Positions 44,848 through 54,730 are shown, counted from the first letter of the stretch. The stretch: 55,515 nt of DNA from Peptoniphilaceae bacterium (GCA_028723425.1 JAQYEZ010000030.1:1-55515); one strand, 5' to 3'. Notes: a model not told the origin generated them from the sequence alone. Numbers and translations: made by a program.

Positions 44848-46670
44848 TATAAAAAGTCTCTCAACAAGTCGCTCTTATTTGGTGATTTCAATTTTCTCAA
44901 AGCCTTAGCCTCGATTTGTCTTATTCTTTCACGAGTTACATCAAACTCTTTTCCTACTTCTTCTAAAGTACGTGGAGTTCCATCAATTAAACCAAACCTT
45001 AATTGTAATACTCTTTTTTCTCTTGCACCAAGACAGGATAAGACTTCATTTAGTTGATCTCTAAGCATTGAATAATTTGCAGCATCATCTGGATTTATAG
45101 CTGAATCATCTTCTATAAAATCTCCCAAATGGCTATCTTCTTCTTCGCCAATAGGAGTTTCAAGGGAGACTGGTTCTTGAGCAATTTTTCTAATTTCTTG
45201 AACCTTTTCTACTTCAATTCCCATTTGCTCTGAAATTTCTTCATTTGTTGGATCACGACCTAACTCTTGAACCAGTTGCCTTTGAATCCTAACAAGCTTA
45301 TTTATTGTCTCAACCATGTGAACAGGGATTCTTATAGTTCTAGCTTGGTCAGCTATAGCACGAGTTATAGCTTGTCTTATCCACCAAGTTGCATAGGTTG
45401 AAAACTTAAATCCTCTAGAATAATCGTATTTGTCAACAGCTTTCATAAGTCCCATGTTGCCTTCTTGGATTAAATCCAAGAAACTCATGCCACGCCCTAC
45501 ATATTTTTTTGCTATAGAAACTACAAGTCTTAAATTTGTCTCAGCAAGTTTTTGTTTAGCCCTGTTACAGTCAAATACTCCCTTATTTAATAACTTGATA
45601 TCTTGTTGGTTTAATTCTTGTTTTTCAAATATTTTTACACAAATATTTCTTTTGTTTACATTTTTTTCCAATAATTTAACTTCTTGATCCTCAAGTTTTT
45701 CATCATTTATAAGTTTTTCTGCTTGATCTCCAAATTCTTTCATTTTTTCTACAAGCATTTTGTCATTTCTTTTTAAAGTTTCATTATTGCTAGCCTTATC
45801 TATTAGACCTGTAAATGATGAATATACTATGGATACCAATTCATCTGATTCTTTGACATTTAACATCCTATCAAAGGAATCAAATAAATCACACAAGGTG
45901 TTTGCTTCTTTTTTTGTAAGTTCTTCATCATTGGCTGATTTTTCTGCTATTTTGCAAATAACAACCCTAAGTTTAAGTTGCTCTTTCTCTTCTTCAGACA
46001 AGTCTTGTCTTAACATATTATTAAAATGATTGCCCCAAGATATTATTCCTTCAAGGTTAAGCTTCATTTCTTGATTTAAACTTCCATTTTCTACCAAAGC
46101 TCTATAGGCATTTAGCAAAGTTAAGGAAAGATCTCCATAGAAAATTTCAATTGCCAAATTTTGCCTGTCGCTCTTTGTTAGTTTTCTTCCATCCAAAACT
46201 TTTTGAGCAAGAATTCCCCCTTCCATTTTTTTGGCAAGAATTATTTCTTCCTTGGCAGTAAGAAGAGATACCTTTCCTATTTCTTTTAGATACATTTTTA
46301 CTGGATCATCAAGTTTGACCCCAGACATTGTATCCACAGATTCTTTTTCGATCTTATCATCAACAATCTCTTCTTCTTCAATTACTTCTTCATCATCAAA
46401 GTCATTGTCAAGCTGATCATCTAATTGATCATCATCCACTTCATCTTCTTTATCAAGTTCTGTTCTTTGCTCCTCTACTATCTCTATTCCCGAAGAAACA
46501 AGACTTGTAATAACATATTTTTTTCCTTCTTCTTCCATATCTTTTAGAGCTTCAAAAGTCTGAATTTGTCTATACGTTATTACTCCCTCTTGGGATTCAC
46601 TTATTGATTTAAACTCGTCAATGATTTCATTAAGAAGATCATCTTCAAGCATCTTGTTATCATTTGTCAT
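44847..46670 (-). CDS. sigA: Primary sigma factor SigA/RpoD with a large repeat-built insertion
   Basis: This is the housekeeping sigma factor. At 607 residues it is far longer than B. subtilis SigA (about 370). Order: region 1.1 (about 1-75), a very acidic stretch (about 71-110), region 1.2 ([22 protein letters not shown], 121-142), an insertion of about 215 residues (about 155-370), region 2 (from [19 protein letters not shown], with [10 protein letters not shown] and [10 protein letters not shown]), region 3, and region 4 with [17 protein letters not shown]. The insertion occupies the position of the non-conserved region of E. coli sigma70. It contains degenerate units of about 27 residues of the form xLxxx(D/E)xxxL. 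It starts at the dnaG stop codon (1-bp overlap). Confidence 0.96.
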   Translation of the reverse strand: MTNDNKMLEDDLLNEIIDEFKSISESQEGVITYRQIQTFEALKDMEEEGKKYVITSLVSSGIEIVEEQRTELDKEDEVDDDQLDDQLDNDFDDEEVIEEEEIVDDKIEKESVDTMSGVKLDDPVKMYLKEIGKVSLLTAKEEIILAKKMEGGILAQKVLDGRKLTKSDRQNLAIEIFYGDLSLTLLNAYRALVENGSLNQEMKLNLEGIISWGNHFNNMLRQDLSEEEKEQLKLRVVICKIAEKSANDEELTKKEANTLCDLFDSFDRMLNVKESDELVSIVYSSFTGLIDKASNNETLKRNDKMLVEKMKEFGDQAEKLINDEKLEDQEVKLLEKNVNKRNICVKIFEKQELNQQDIKLLNKGVFDCNRAKQKLAETNLRLVVSIAKKYVGRGMSFLDLIQEGNMGLMKAVDKYDYSRGFKFSTYATWWIRQAITRAIADQARTIRIPVHMVETINKLVRIQRQLVQELGRDPTNEEISEQMGIEVEKVQEIRKIAQEPVSLETPIGEEEDSHLGDFIEDDSAINPDDAANYSMLRDQLNEVLSCLGAREKRVLQLRFGLIDGTPRTLEEVGKEFDVTRERIRQIEAKALRKLKSPNKSDLLRDFL

Positions 46671-48346
46671 TAATCTCCCCCCAGCATAGAATGACCACTT
46701 TTAGATTTTAATTTTTTCAGAAGTTTTTTTCTATTTTCTAATTCAATCCTATCCTTTAATTCTTCTACAACTATTTTATTTCTATTATTATTGATATATT
46801 CAATTATATAATAGAAATCTTCGCTAAACTTATCATAAATATCTTTATCTATCTTATTAGTTTCCAAGTACTCTTTTAAAGCCAAAACTTTTTCATTCTT
46901 TAAGACTTGATCAAAAAATTCCTTATCTAAATCATACTTATCTCTTTGATTATAAAAAAGTCTTAAAGTTTCAAGTTCATTTGGACTAATATTTGTATTT
47001 TTTTCCTTAACAATAATCCTGTTTTCATTATGGATATTATTTTTATATCCTACCTTCTCATCATTTTGTCTATGTTTTTGATTATACCTTACTACTGCGT
47101 CTTTTAAAGTTTGTTTATCTATATTAAACAAGTTGTGTACGTTGTTTATAAATATATCTTTTGTAAGGTCTGACTTAATAGAAGCTATAAATTCGACAAA
47201 CAAATCCAATTTTTCAAGCTTCTCATTATCCCTAGAATTTGAATACAAATCCAAAAGTTTATTATACTTATAATTATATACATCATAGGCTTGGTCCATT
47301 TTTTTCAAAAAAAGATCCTTACCATATTTTTTAATAAAATCATCAGGATCAAGTCCATCTTCCAGGCTAATTATTTTTGGATAGATGTCTTCTTCTAATA
47401 AGATTTCTATAGCCCTGTCCGTTGCCTTTATACCTGCAGTATCAGAGTCATAGCAAATATATATATTATCGGCATATCTTTTTAGAAGTTTTGCTTGCTC
47501 ATGAGTAAATGCCGTTCCTAAAGAGGCAACAGCTAGATCTACTCCTCTGTTATTTAGACCAATTACATCCATATAACCTTCCACAAGAATAATGTCTCTT
47601 TTATTTTGTTTTTTAAAAACATTAAGACCATATAGATTATATCTTTTTTTAAAAACTTCGCTTTCAGGAGAATTTAAATATTTTGGCATTTGACCAGATA
47701 TAGCCCTACCTCCAAATCCTATAATTTTTCCATAATGATTAATTATAGGAAAAATCAACCTATCCCTATATTTATCATAATATGTTCCCTTATCAGATTT
47801 TTTTATAAGGCCCAGCTTTTCTATATCTTCTAATAGATAGTCTTTTTCTGTGACATACTTAAGCAAATCATCCCAAGAATTTTTTGCATAGCCAAGCATA
47901 AAAGTATTTACTATAGAACTTTTTAGGTCTCTTTCTTTCAAATAATTTTGAGCCTTTCTGTCTGTAAGTAGATTTTTATAGAAATACATCATAATATCTC
48001 TATTGATATCATAAAATCTATTTAAACTTTCTTTTTTAGTCTTATCTTGGCTATAAGAAATTTTGATACCTGACTTATCAGCCAAAAATTTTAGAGCTTC
48101 TGGATATGAAAGTCCTTCTTTTTGCATAATAAAAGAAACAACATTCCCACCAGCTCCACAACCAAAGCAGTGAAACAATTGTTTCTTCTCATCAACTGTA
48201 AAAGATGGAGTTTTTTCATTATGAAAGGGGCACAGACCCTTATAGGAAGAACCCGATTTTTTTAAGTTTACATACTCGCCTATAATAGCAACTATATCTG
48301 AACTTTCAATAATTTGATTTACTTTATCTTCTGGAATAAAACCCAC
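46670..48346 (-). CDS. dnaG: DNA primase
   Basis: DnaG lays RNA primers for replication. I take the GTG at 48346 (558 aa), because AGAGGTGG lies four bases upstream and the protein then begins [19 protein letters not shown], the family start. A longer frame beginning upstream would cover the transcript leader. The zinc ribbon [26 protein letters not shown] is near residue 40. The Toprim core includes [25 protein letters not shown] and [16 protein letters not shown]. The C-terminal DnaB-binding part (about 430-558) is present. It overlaps sigA by 1 bp. Confidence 0.96.
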   Translation of the reverse strand: MGFIPEDKVNQIIESSDIVAIIGEYVNLKKSGSSYKGLCPFHNEKTPSFTVDEKKQLFHCFGCGAGGNVVSFIMQKEGLSYPEALKFLADKSGIKISYSQDKTKKESLNRFYDINRDIMMYFYKNLLTDRKAQNYLKERDLKSSIVNTFMLGYAKNSWDDLLKYVTEKDYLLEDIEKLGLIKKSDKGTYYDKYRDRLIFPIINHYGKIIGFGGRAISGQMPKYLNSPESEVFKKRYNLYGLNVFKKQNKRDIILVEGYMDVIGLNNRGVDLAVASLGTAFTHEQAKLLKRYADNIYICYDSDTAGIKATDRAIEILLEEDIYPKIISLEDGLDPDDFIKKYGKDLFLKKMDQAYDVYNYKYNKLLDLYSNSRDNEKLEKLDLFVEFIASIKSDLTKDIFINNVHNLFNIDKQTLKDAVVRYNQKHRQNDEKVGYKNNIHNENRIIVKEKNTNISPNELETLRLFYNQRDKYDLDKEFFDQVLKNEKVLALKEYLETNKIDKDIYDKFSEDFYYIIEYINNNRNKIVVEELKDRIELENRKKLLKKLKSKSGHSMLGGD

Positions 48347-48395
48347 TTTACCACCTCTAATTAAAAGTATTATACTTGTAAAATCCTTTGGTATC

Positions 48396-48432
48396 AATAA
48401 AAGCTCCAGCATATTAATCCTACGCTAGAGCT
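48396..48432 (-). terminator. Terminator behind the aldehyde dehydrogenase gene
   Basis: On the minus strand AGCTCTAGC and GCTGGAGCT form a 9-bp stem with one U-G pair around a 14-nt loop, then TTTTATTG. It lies 50 nt upstream of the dnaG start, so dnaG must use a promoter close by or read-through. Confidence 0.8.
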
Positions 48433-48455
48433 AGATGATTTTTAATAACCATTAT

Positions 48456-49829
48456 TTATTTTTCCAATAACTTCACAAGGGCTGTTTGACCCTTGGAATA
48501 TGGTGGATATCTTAGGTTGATGTCTATATGAGTTGGTCTATCCATTATTGATTTTCTATTAGAAAAATTAATAAAACCATATTTACCATGATAGCCTCCC
48601 ATACCACTATTGCCAACTCCACCAAACTCAAGATAAGTTGACGCTATTTGCATTATGGTGTCATTTACACAGCCATTGCCATAAGATAAGTCATACATTA
48701 TTCTGTCTATATGAGCCCTATCCTCCGAAAACATATATAAGGCAAGTGGCTTTTCCAAAGTTTTTAGCTTATTAATTAAAGCAAATATATCTTCATATTC
48801 AAGGACAGGCAAGATTGGTCCAAAGATTTCTTCTTTCATCAATTTATTATCAAAGCTTAGCTTATCAACTATAGTCGGTTCAATTTTTTGCAAATCCTTA
48901 TCAACTCTTCCCCCAAAATATATATTTTCTCCCACAAGTAAGCCTTGTAATCTTTCCAAAGCATTTTTATTTATTATTTTTGGATAATCGGGATTTTCGA
49001 TAGGATTTGCTCCAAAAAATTCAATGGCAAAACTTTTAAGTTCTAGCATTAGTTTATCTTTTATAGCCTTATGAGCAATTATATAGTCAGGTGCTATGCA
49101 AGTTTGACCTGCATTTAATAATTTTCCCCACATAATTCTTTTTGCAGCAAGTTCTATATTTGCACTTTCATCTACTATACAGGGACTTTTTCCTCCAAGT
49201 TCTAAGGTAAGCTTTGATAAATTTCTAGATGCTTTTTCCATAATAGTTTTTCCAACTCTTGCTGAACCTGTAAAGAAAATATGGTCAAATTTTTCTTCCA
49301 AGAGCTCTTCTTTGGAAGTTTCTTCATTATCTATAGCATAAATATAATTTTCTGGGAAAGTATTATTTATCATTTTTCTTAGAACCTTAGTAGTATTTTC
49401 TGATTTAGAAGATAATTTAAGTATACTCGTGTTGCCTGCTGCTATTGCCCCAACAAGCGGGTCTAGGCTAAGCATTACAGGATAATTCCAAGGAGAAATA
49501 ATTAAATTTACTCCTAAAGGTTCATAAACTGTATAGGACTTACCTGGAAGAGCTGCCATAGGCGTTATGGCTCTTTGGGGTTTCATCCATTCCAAAAGAT
49601 TTTTCTCTGCAAATCTAATTTCCTCATAGACAAGCATAAGCTCACTCATATGACTTTCAAAACTAGACTTGTTTAAATCTTTATTTAAAGCTTTTATTAT
49701 CTCGTCCTTGTATATATCAAGACCTTCTTTTAAAGCTCTTAAATTCCTTAATCTAAAATTTTCATTCCTACTTTGTCCTGTCAAGAAGAATTCTCTTTGA
49801 TCTTTTACAATTGTTTTAATATCTGTCAT
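48456..49829 (-). CDS. Aldehyde dehydrogenase (class 3-like, fatty/aryl aldehyde type)
   Basis: This NAD(P)-dependent enzyme oxidises aldehydes to acids. Landmarks are NYPVMLSLDPLVGAIAAGNTSILKLS, the glycine turn FTGSARVGKTIMEKAS, the catalytic Glu in LTLELGGKSPCIVD and catalytic Cys in LNAGQTCIAPDYI, and the C-terminal GNSGMGGYHGKYGFINFSNRKSIM, typical of YwdH/ALDH3-like enzymes. It has 457 residues from the ATG at 49829; a GTG two codons upstream is part of the Shine-Dalgarno. Substrate unknown. It is a single gene with its own terminator. Confidence 0.93.
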   Translation of the reverse strand: MTDIKTIVKDQREFFLTGQSRNENFRLRNLRALKEGLDIYKDEIIKALNKDLNKSSFESHMSELMLVYEEIRFAEKNLLEWMKPQRAITPMAALPGKSYTVYEPLGVNLIISPWNYPVMLSLDPLVGAIAAGNTSILKLSSKSENTTKVLRKMINNTFPENYIYAIDNEETSKEELLEEKFDHIFFTGSARVGKTIMEKASRNLSKLTLELGGKSPCIVDESANIELAAKRIMWGKLLNAGQTCIAPDYIIAHKAIKDKLMLELKSFAIEFFGANPIENPDYPKIINKNALERLQGLLVGENIYFGGRVDKDLQKIEPTIVDKLSFDNKLMKEEIFGPILPVLEYEDIFALINKLKTLEKPLALYMFSEDRAHIDRIMYDLSYGNGCVNDTIMQIASTYLEFGGVGNSGMGGYHGKYGFINFSNRKSIMDRPTHIDINLRYPPYSKGQTALVKLLEK

Positions 49830-49882
49830 AGGCACTCCACTTTTTAAGTATTTATATAATTATAAATACCCTAAAGTTTGGA

Positions 49883-51868
49883 TTAATATTTATTGTTTTT
49901 CTCTAAAATCAAATTCATATAGACTTTTTCTGTCATAAGAAAAGTTATTGCATAGAAGATAACAAAAAATATAGCAGAAAGGCCCATGGAAATAAGCATA
50001 ATTTTTAGATTAGCAAGACCTACAGCCTTTAAAAATTGATTTAATATTGGAATAGCAAAACAAGTATGCATTATTGTAAAGATTATTGGTAGTATAACTA
50101 CAACTCCTATTTGTTTACTTATTGTAGATTTTGCTTCATTATCTGTCATCCCAACTTGTCTCATTATTCTAAATCTTTCTACATCATCAAAACCTTCTGA
50201 CAATTGTTTATAGTAAATAAACAAGGCAGTTGAAACCAAGAAGGCTATGCCTAAGAGTATGCCAATAAAAAATATAGAAGAATTTACTTGTATTTCCCTA
50301 GCAATTTGTTCATCTCTAGAGATTATTCCATAGTAGTTTATTCCCTTATTTGATAAATAATTATTAATATCTACATCAAAAGTATCCCACTTTTTGCTAT
50401 TATCTTCCTTATTTACCATTAAAATTTCTCCATAATTATGAAAAATCGTTTCATTTTTAGAATTAAACAAATCTTTTAGCCTATAAAACTGATCTTTATC
50501 ATTTGTTAAATAATAAATAGTATCTACTATGTCAGGTGACCTAGAAAATTTAAAATCTATGTCCTTGTACTTTTTAACTTTTATTTTTCTATCAAAATTT
50601 GCAATTTTTAGATTTTCCTTACCTTCCTTATTAACTTCTATAAGAGAAAAATCCTTAAATAAATTATCGTGGTTTTTTGTTAGTATAATATTTACATTTG
50701 CAAACTTATCAAAAGAATCAAAATCATTCATAGCCATATCTTTTGGAAAGGCTCTTAGCGTACCTACATCTTTATAGGCTAAAGTTGCATAGGCTATATA
50801 GTTATCACTTGATGCTTTAAGCTTATTTTCTTTTAAATATTCTCCCACAAGTCTATCAAGTTCCATCTTGTCTTTTTTTTCATCAAATTCATGATTGATT
50901 ACATAATCAGAAGGGGCTAAATTATTAATTTTATCATTAGTTCCAAGATAGAGAGAAAGGCCTGATGTTAGGATAACCATAAGTGATGTAGATAAAATTG
51001 TTATTCCAGCAAGGCTCCTTGATGAATTCTTTACCCTAAACATAAGTCCAGAAATTGCAGCAAAATTTTCTTTCTTGTAGTAAAAATTTTTATTTTTCTT
51101 TAAAAGATTTAATATTAGTGCTATTATCACAGAAAAAGCTAGATAGGTTCCTATGATAACTAGGACTACAGCAATAAACAAATTTGTTATAGCCTTCATT
51201 GGATTTTTGGTTGTTATAGATATATAGTATCCACCAGCCAAAGATAAAAGCCCCAAAATAGCAACAATACTTTTAAATTTTGTATTTTTATCTCCAGCTT
51301 TTGATTCTCTCATCAAGTCTACAGCAGAAAATTTTCTCATTTTATTTACATTAACAATAAATAAAATTAGATAAATTAAAAGAAATGCTATACCTGCCAT
51401 AAAAGTTGGAAATGGATTTTGAAAGATTCCTTCTTTAAAAATATTGGTATCCAAATTTACCATATTTAAATATAGGCCAAGAGATAGTTTATAAAGTATA
51501 AAACCTAACAAGCAGCCAAATACTATAACTATAAGGGCAAGATAAAAAATTTCCCAAAACATTATCATTACTATGTGCTTTCTTTCCATGCCCAAAACCA
51601 TATATAAACCATTTTCTTCATACTTTCGTTTTTGTATGAAATTGTAGGTTGAAAGAATTATTATAGCAGAAAATATTAACATAATTAAAAAGGCAAGCCA
51701 TGAAATATTTACTATAAATTGTCTTTTTAAAACTCTTTCACTTCCTATTGTATTGCAAATACATGTTATAATTAGTAAAAATATTCCGTTTATTATAAAG
51801 GGAAGATATAAGTTTTTGTGTCTCTTTATGGTGGACTTTGCCAAAGATCTATACAATGATTTTTTCAT
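49883..51868 (-). CDS. BceB-type ABC transporter permease
   Basis: This 661-residue permease has ten predicted transmembrane helices and two FtsX-like segments, in the layout of BceB-type peptide-detoxification transporters: a large extracellular domain (about 310-500, between helices 7 and 8). Landmarks are IQKRKYEENGLYMVLGMERKHIV near the first cytoplasmic loop, SRSLAGITILSTSLMVILTSG and DDVERFRIMRQVGMTDNEAKS. BceB-type permeases bind or sense peptide antibiotics such as bacitracin and free the lipid II cycle intermediates. It lies 2 bp behind its ATPase, with the BceRS-type sensor pair upstream. Confidence 0.93.
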   Translation of the reverse strand: MKKSLYRSLAKSTIKRHKNLYLPFIINGIFLLIITCICNTIGSERVLKRQFIVNISWLAFLIMLIFSAIIILSTYNFIQKRKYEENGLYMVLGMERKHIVMIMFWEIFYLALIVIVFGCLLGFILYKLSLGLYLNMVNLDTNIFKEGIFQNPFPTFMAGIAFLLIYLILFIVNVNKMRKFSAVDLMRESKAGDKNTKFKSIVAILGLLSLAGGYYISITTKNPMKAITNLFIAVVLVIIGTYLAFSVIIALILNLLKKNKNFYYKKENFAAISGLMFRVKNSSRSLAGITILSTSLMVILTSGLSLYLGTNDKINNLAPSDYVINHEFDEKKDKMELDRLVGEYLKENKLKASSDNYIAYATLAYKDVGTLRAFPKDMAMNDFDSFDKFANVNIILTKNHDNLFKDFSLIEVNKEGKENLKIANFDRKIKVKKYKDIDFKFSRSPDIVDTIYYLTNDKDQFYRLKDLFNSKNETIFHNYGEILMVNKEDNSKKWDTFDVDINNYLSNKGINYYGIISRDEQIAREIQVNSSIFFIGILLGIAFLVSTALFIYYKQLSEGFDDVERFRIMRQVGMTDNEAKSTISKQIGVVVILPIIFTIMHTCFAIPILNQFLKAVGLANLKIMLISMGLSAIFFVIFYAITFLMTEKVYMNLILEKNNKY

Positions 51869-51870
51869 TT

Positions 51871-52620
51871 CTAGCTCCTTTGTAACATTGTCATAGTTTG
51901 AGATATTTTCTCTTGCATCTCTATTGAAGTATTGTTGGCCTTATATAATTGATGATAAATTTTACCATCTTTAATAAACAAAACCCTAGATGCTTCTGCT
52001 GCAGCTCTTACTGAGTGAGTAACCATGATTATAGTTTGTCCATTATTATTTATATCCTTAAAAACTTCCAAAAGTTCATTGGATGAGTTTGAATCCAAAG
52101 CTCCTGTTGGTTCGTCTGCCAAAATCAATTTTGGCTTATTTACAAGAGCTCTTGATATTGCAACTCTTTGTTTTTGTCCTCCAGATATTTCATAAGGATA
52201 TTTTTCTAATAAGTCCCCTATATTTACCAAATTTGCTATATACTCAACTCTTTTTTCTATCTGTTTGTAGGCTAACTCTTTTAAGACAAGTGGTAGGGCT
52301 ATATTGTCTTTTACATTAAAAGTATCCAAAAGATTAAAGTTTTGAAAAACAAAGCCCAAATGATCTCTTCTAAAAGAGGAAATTTCCTTATCATTTATTT
52401 TTAAAACATCCCCTCCCTCAAGGATAATTGATCCAGAACTTGGTTTGTCCAAGAGTGCAATTAGATTTAGTAAAGTAGTCTTACCTGAACCACTTTCTCC
52501 CATAATAGCCAAAAATTCCCCATCTTCTACAGAAAAATTTATATCCTTTAAAGCTTGTACTTCAACTGTAGAAAATCTTGTCTTGTATATCTTTTTTAAA
52601 TTTTTTACTTCTAATAACAT
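51871..52620 (-). CDS. BceA-type ABC transporter ATP-binding protein
   Basis: This 249-residue ATPase belongs to the MacB/LolD/BceA group. Walker A is GESGSGKTTLLNLI (about 41-54), the Q-loop FVFQNFNLLDTFNVKDN, signature ISGGQKQRVAISRAL, Walker B LILADEPTGALDS and the H-loop VTHS. It should energise the permease encoded 2 bp downstream. The first gene behind the intergenic control region, it has a -10 box TATAAT at 52656-52651. Confidence 0.95.
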   Translation of the reverse strand: MLLEVKNLKKIYKTRFSTVEVQALKDINFSVEDGEFLAIMGESGSGKTTLLNLIALLDKPSSGSIILEGGDVLKINDKEISSFRRDHLGFVFQNFNLLDTFNVKDNIALPLVLKELAYKQIEKRVEYIANLVNIGDLLEKYPYEISGGQKQRVAISRALVNKPKLILADEPTGALDSNSSNELLEVFKDINNNGQTIIMVTHSVRAAAEASRVLFIKDGKIYHQLYKANNTSIEMQEKISQTMTMLQRS

Positions 52621-52650
52621 AAACTATAAGCTCCTTTCTTACTTAATAAT

Positions 52651-52719
52651 ATTATAAGAGAAAGCTTAAGATTAATCCTTGGCTTTAGCTTACAAATAGG
52701 TCTTTAAAATGACATTTTT
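52651..52719 (-). promoter_or_regulatory. Promoter region of the bceAB-type genes with candidate BceR site
   Basis: A TATAAT box (52656-52651) without a good -35 suggests activator-dependent expression. About 40-65 nt upstream, the minus strand carries AAAATGTCATTTTAAAG then ACCTATT (52719-52694). A similar string occurs upstream of the regulator gene (54448-54477, opposite orientation). It is a candidate binding site for the response regulator. Confidence 0.4.
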
Positions 52720-52744
52720 GTTATTAAAATAGGATACTGCAAAT

Positions 52745-53725
52745 TTATTGTGCAATATCCTTAATAATTTTACTTAAATCTAGAATTATTTTTGTTCCCT
52801 TGTTAACTTTGGACTCAGCGCTTACATCAATTCTTAGAGCTTGGCAAATATTTTTAACAAGACTTAGACCAATTCCTGTTGCTTTCTTATCCAGCCTTCC
52901 ATTAAAGCCTGTAAAGCCTTTCTCAAAAATTCTGGGAAGATCTTCTTCTTTTATACCTATGCCAGAATCCTCTATTACTAGCCTTGTCTTATCCAAATAG
53001 ATTTTTATATCTCCTCCTCTAGTATATTTATTAGCATTGGACAAAATTTGATCCAAAATAAATCTAAACCATTTAGCATCGGATAAGATAGTTAGCTTTG
53101 TTTTGTTAAAACAAATTCCGTTATTCTTACTAATAATAAGGCTTGCGTATTTTTTGATTGACGAATTTACTTCTTTATCAACATCAACTTCTGAAAAAAC
53201 ATAGTCCGTAGTATCTGAGTCCATTCTAATATAGGCAAGTATATTTTGTACATATTCTTCAATCTCAAAAAGCTCTAGCTTAGAGGCATCTCTATCTATG
53301 TCATCATCATTAAGCAAAAGACTTAGGGCAAAGATTGGAGATTTAATCTGGTGGGTCCACCTAGTTATATAATTTTTTAAATTGCTGTTGGATGAAAAAA
53401 TCTCGTCCTCATATGATTTTATCAGCCTAGCTTGGTCTTTTATCTTTAACAAAGTAATATCTTTCTTAAAATTATCAGGTAAGCTATCAAAATCTTCTTT
53501 ATTAATCCATTCTTTTATTATTTCTTGATTTTTTATATCATTTCTTAAAGACAAGAATAACATGAGCAAATAATTTACAATAAAAATTATAGAAAAATAA
53601 GCTATGAAATTCTTATATAAAGGAAACAAAAATCTTAAACCATAAAGAGAAACAAGGATAATAAAGAAAAACACTATTTCATATTTACTTCTTTTTAGCA
53701 ATAAGTTAAAGTTAATCTTTGACAT
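52745..53725 (-). CDS. BceS-type intramembrane-sensing histidine kinase
   Basis: This 326-residue kinase has two transmembrane helices near the N-terminus (about 15-35 and 40-60) separated by only a few residues, so it has no sizeable sensor domain. That is the hallmark of BceS-type kinases that get their signal from the BceAB transporter. The phospho-accepting His is in RWTHQIKSPIFALSLLL (near 125). The ATPase has NANKYT, EDSGIGIKEEDLPRIFEKGF and GIGLSLVKNI. A TTG three codons upstream is rejected in favour of the ATG at 53725. It overlaps the regulator gene by 14 bp. Confidence 0.93.
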   Translation of the reverse strand: MSKINFNLLLKRSKYEIVFFFIILVSLYGLRFLFPLYKNFIAYFSIIFIVNYLLMLFLSLRNDIKNQEIIKEWINKEDFDSLPDNFKKDITLLKIKDQARLIKSYEDEIFSSNSNLKNYITRWTHQIKSPIFALSLLLNDDDIDRDASKLELFEIEEYVQNILAYIRMDSDTTDYVFSEVDVDKEVNSSIKKYASLIISKNNGICFNKTKLTILSDAKWFRFILDQILSNANKYTRGGDIKIYLDKTRLVIEDSGIGIKEEDLPRIFEKGFTGFNGRLDKKATGIGLSLVKNICQALRIDVSAESKVNKGTKIILDLSKIIKDIAQ

Positions 53726-54395
53726 AGTAACCAACTTTCTTTTTGGTCTTTATAAAATCATAAAGCCCATACTTTTTAAGCTTTTTTCTAAGTCTCATAA
53801 CATTAACAGTTAAGGTATTTTCGTCAATAAATTCATCTGACTGCCAAAGTTTATTCATGATATCTTCTCTTTTTATAACCTTACCAGGATTTGAAATTAA
53901 TATTTCTAGTATCTTATATTCATTTTTAGTAAGCTCTATTTCTTGCTTATCATAGGTCAAAGTCATTTTATCCTTATCAAAAACCATAGATGCATATCTA
54001 ATTTTATCTGAATCCTTTTGGTATTCATAGGACCTTCTTAGTAGGGCCCTAATTTTTGCCAAAAGAACGTCAAGGTTAAAGGGCTTTACCAAATAATCAT
54101 CTGCTCCCATATTTACAGCCATAATTAAATTTAAATTTTCATCTGCAGCAGACAAGAAAATTATAGGTACCTTAGAATCATTTCTGATCATAGAACACCA
54201 ATGATATCCATTAAAAAAAGGCAAAGTAATATCCATCAAAACCAAGTCTGGTTTGAAGTCCTTATAAGTTTCAAATACTTTTTCAAAATTCTCATTGATT
54301 AATATCTCATAGCCCCAAGAAGATAAAAACTTTCCTAACTGCTTTCCAATAACAAGGTCATCTTCAACTATAAAAATTTTCCATTTATTATCCAT
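53712..54395 (-). CDS. BceR-type response regulator (OmpR/PhoB family)
   Basis: This 227-residue regulator has a receiver domain (about 1-120) with acidic pocket EDD, phospho-acceptor Asp55 in DLVLMDITLPF, Thr/Ser and Lys105-region KPFNLDVL. A winged-helix DNA-binding domain follows (about 130-225; ELTKNEYKILEILISNPGKVIKREDIMNKLW). It should activate the adjacent transporter genes in response to the kinase. It is the first gene of the module: regulator, kinase, ATPase, permease. Promoter-like -10 boxes lie upstream but no clear -35. Confidence 0.95.
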   Translation of the reverse strand: MDNKWKIFIVEDDLVIGKQLGKFLSSWGYEILINENFEKVFETYKDFKPDLVLMDITLPFFNGYHWCSMIRNDSKVPIIFLSAADENLNLIMAVNMGADDYLVKPFNLDVLLAKIRALLRRSYEYQKDSDKIRYASMVFDKDKMTLTYDKQEIELTKNEYKILEILISNPGKVIKREDIMNKLWQSDEFIDENTLTVNVMRLRKKLKKYGLYDFIKTKKKVGYYVKD

Positions 54396-54447
54396 AACTA
54401 CCCCTTCATCTTTGAAATTATTATATTAAAAAAAAGCAAAAATAAAA

Positions 54448-54477
54448 AGTGCCATTTTGAACTGATACCTATTATAA
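54448..54477 (+). promoter_or_regulatory. Candidate response-regulator site upstream of the bceR-type gene
   Basis: The plus strand carries AAGTGCCATTTTGAA followed, after CTGAT, by ACCTATTATAAA. It resembles the string found upstream of the transporter genes (52694-52719 on the minus strand), but in the other orientation relative to its gene. Similarity is judged by eye only. Confidence 0.3.
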
Positions 54478-54584
54478 ATTTAATAATAGCTTTAGAAATC
54501 AGGCCATTTAAAGGCTTTTACGTTTTACACAATAATACTTGATCTATCAAATCATCCCACTATCAACAATTATAATAAACTATA

Positions 54585-54593
54585 TGATATAAT
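54585..54593 (+). promoter_or_regulatory. Extended -10 promoter of the Fst-like toxin
   Basis: TGATATAAT is a perfect extended -10 (TGnTATAAT). No good -35 is seen 16-18 bp upstream, as expected for extended -10 promoters. The predicted start at about 54600 coincides with the first base of the 5' hairpin. Confidence 0.7.
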
Positions 54594-54599
54594 GGAAAT

Positions 54600-54619
54600 A
54601 TCCCCTAAAGAAAGGGGAT
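54600..54619 (+). promoter_or_regulatory. 5' hairpin sequestering the toxin Shine-Dalgarno
   Basis: ATCCCCT-AAAGAA-AGGGGAT forms a perfect 7-bp stem with a 6-nt loop at the very 5' end of the predicted mRNA. The 3' arm AAGGGGAT is the only Shine-Dalgarno-like sequence before the ATG at 54627. In par-type loci a 5' helix of this kind slows toxin translation. Confidence 0.75.
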
Positions 54620-54626
54620 GTGATCC

Positions 54627-54728
54627 ATGGGGATATTAAACTATCTATTGGAAAATTTATTTTTTCCTTTGTTAGTAGGTATTGTTATAATGCTTATAAA
54701 AAAGCATTACAATTCCAAAAGCAAGTAA
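54627..54728 (+). CDS. Fst/par-like type I toxin, small hydrophobic peptide
   Basis: This 33-residue peptide (MGILNYLLENLFFPLLVGIV then IMLIKKHYNSKSK) has a hydrophobic helix at about 5-24 and a basic tail. It contains the P-x-x-V-G-x-V core seen in Fst toxins (IAPIFVGLVL in pAD1 Fst). Such peptides insert into the membrane and cause growth arrest. It is too short for usual gene callers. Support comes from context: extended -10 promoter, 5' hairpin, strong terminator and a convergent small RNA with complementarity to its start. A small non-toxic membrane peptide is the alternative. Confidence 0.78.
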   Translation: MGILNYLLENLFFPLLVGIVIMLIKKHYNSKSK

Positions 54729-54730
54729 AA

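Noticed and set aside
48347..48412. Longer DnaG start
   Set aside because: The extra 22 residues are not primase-like and overlap the transcript leader and the terminator edge; AGAGGTGG precedes the GTG at 48346.
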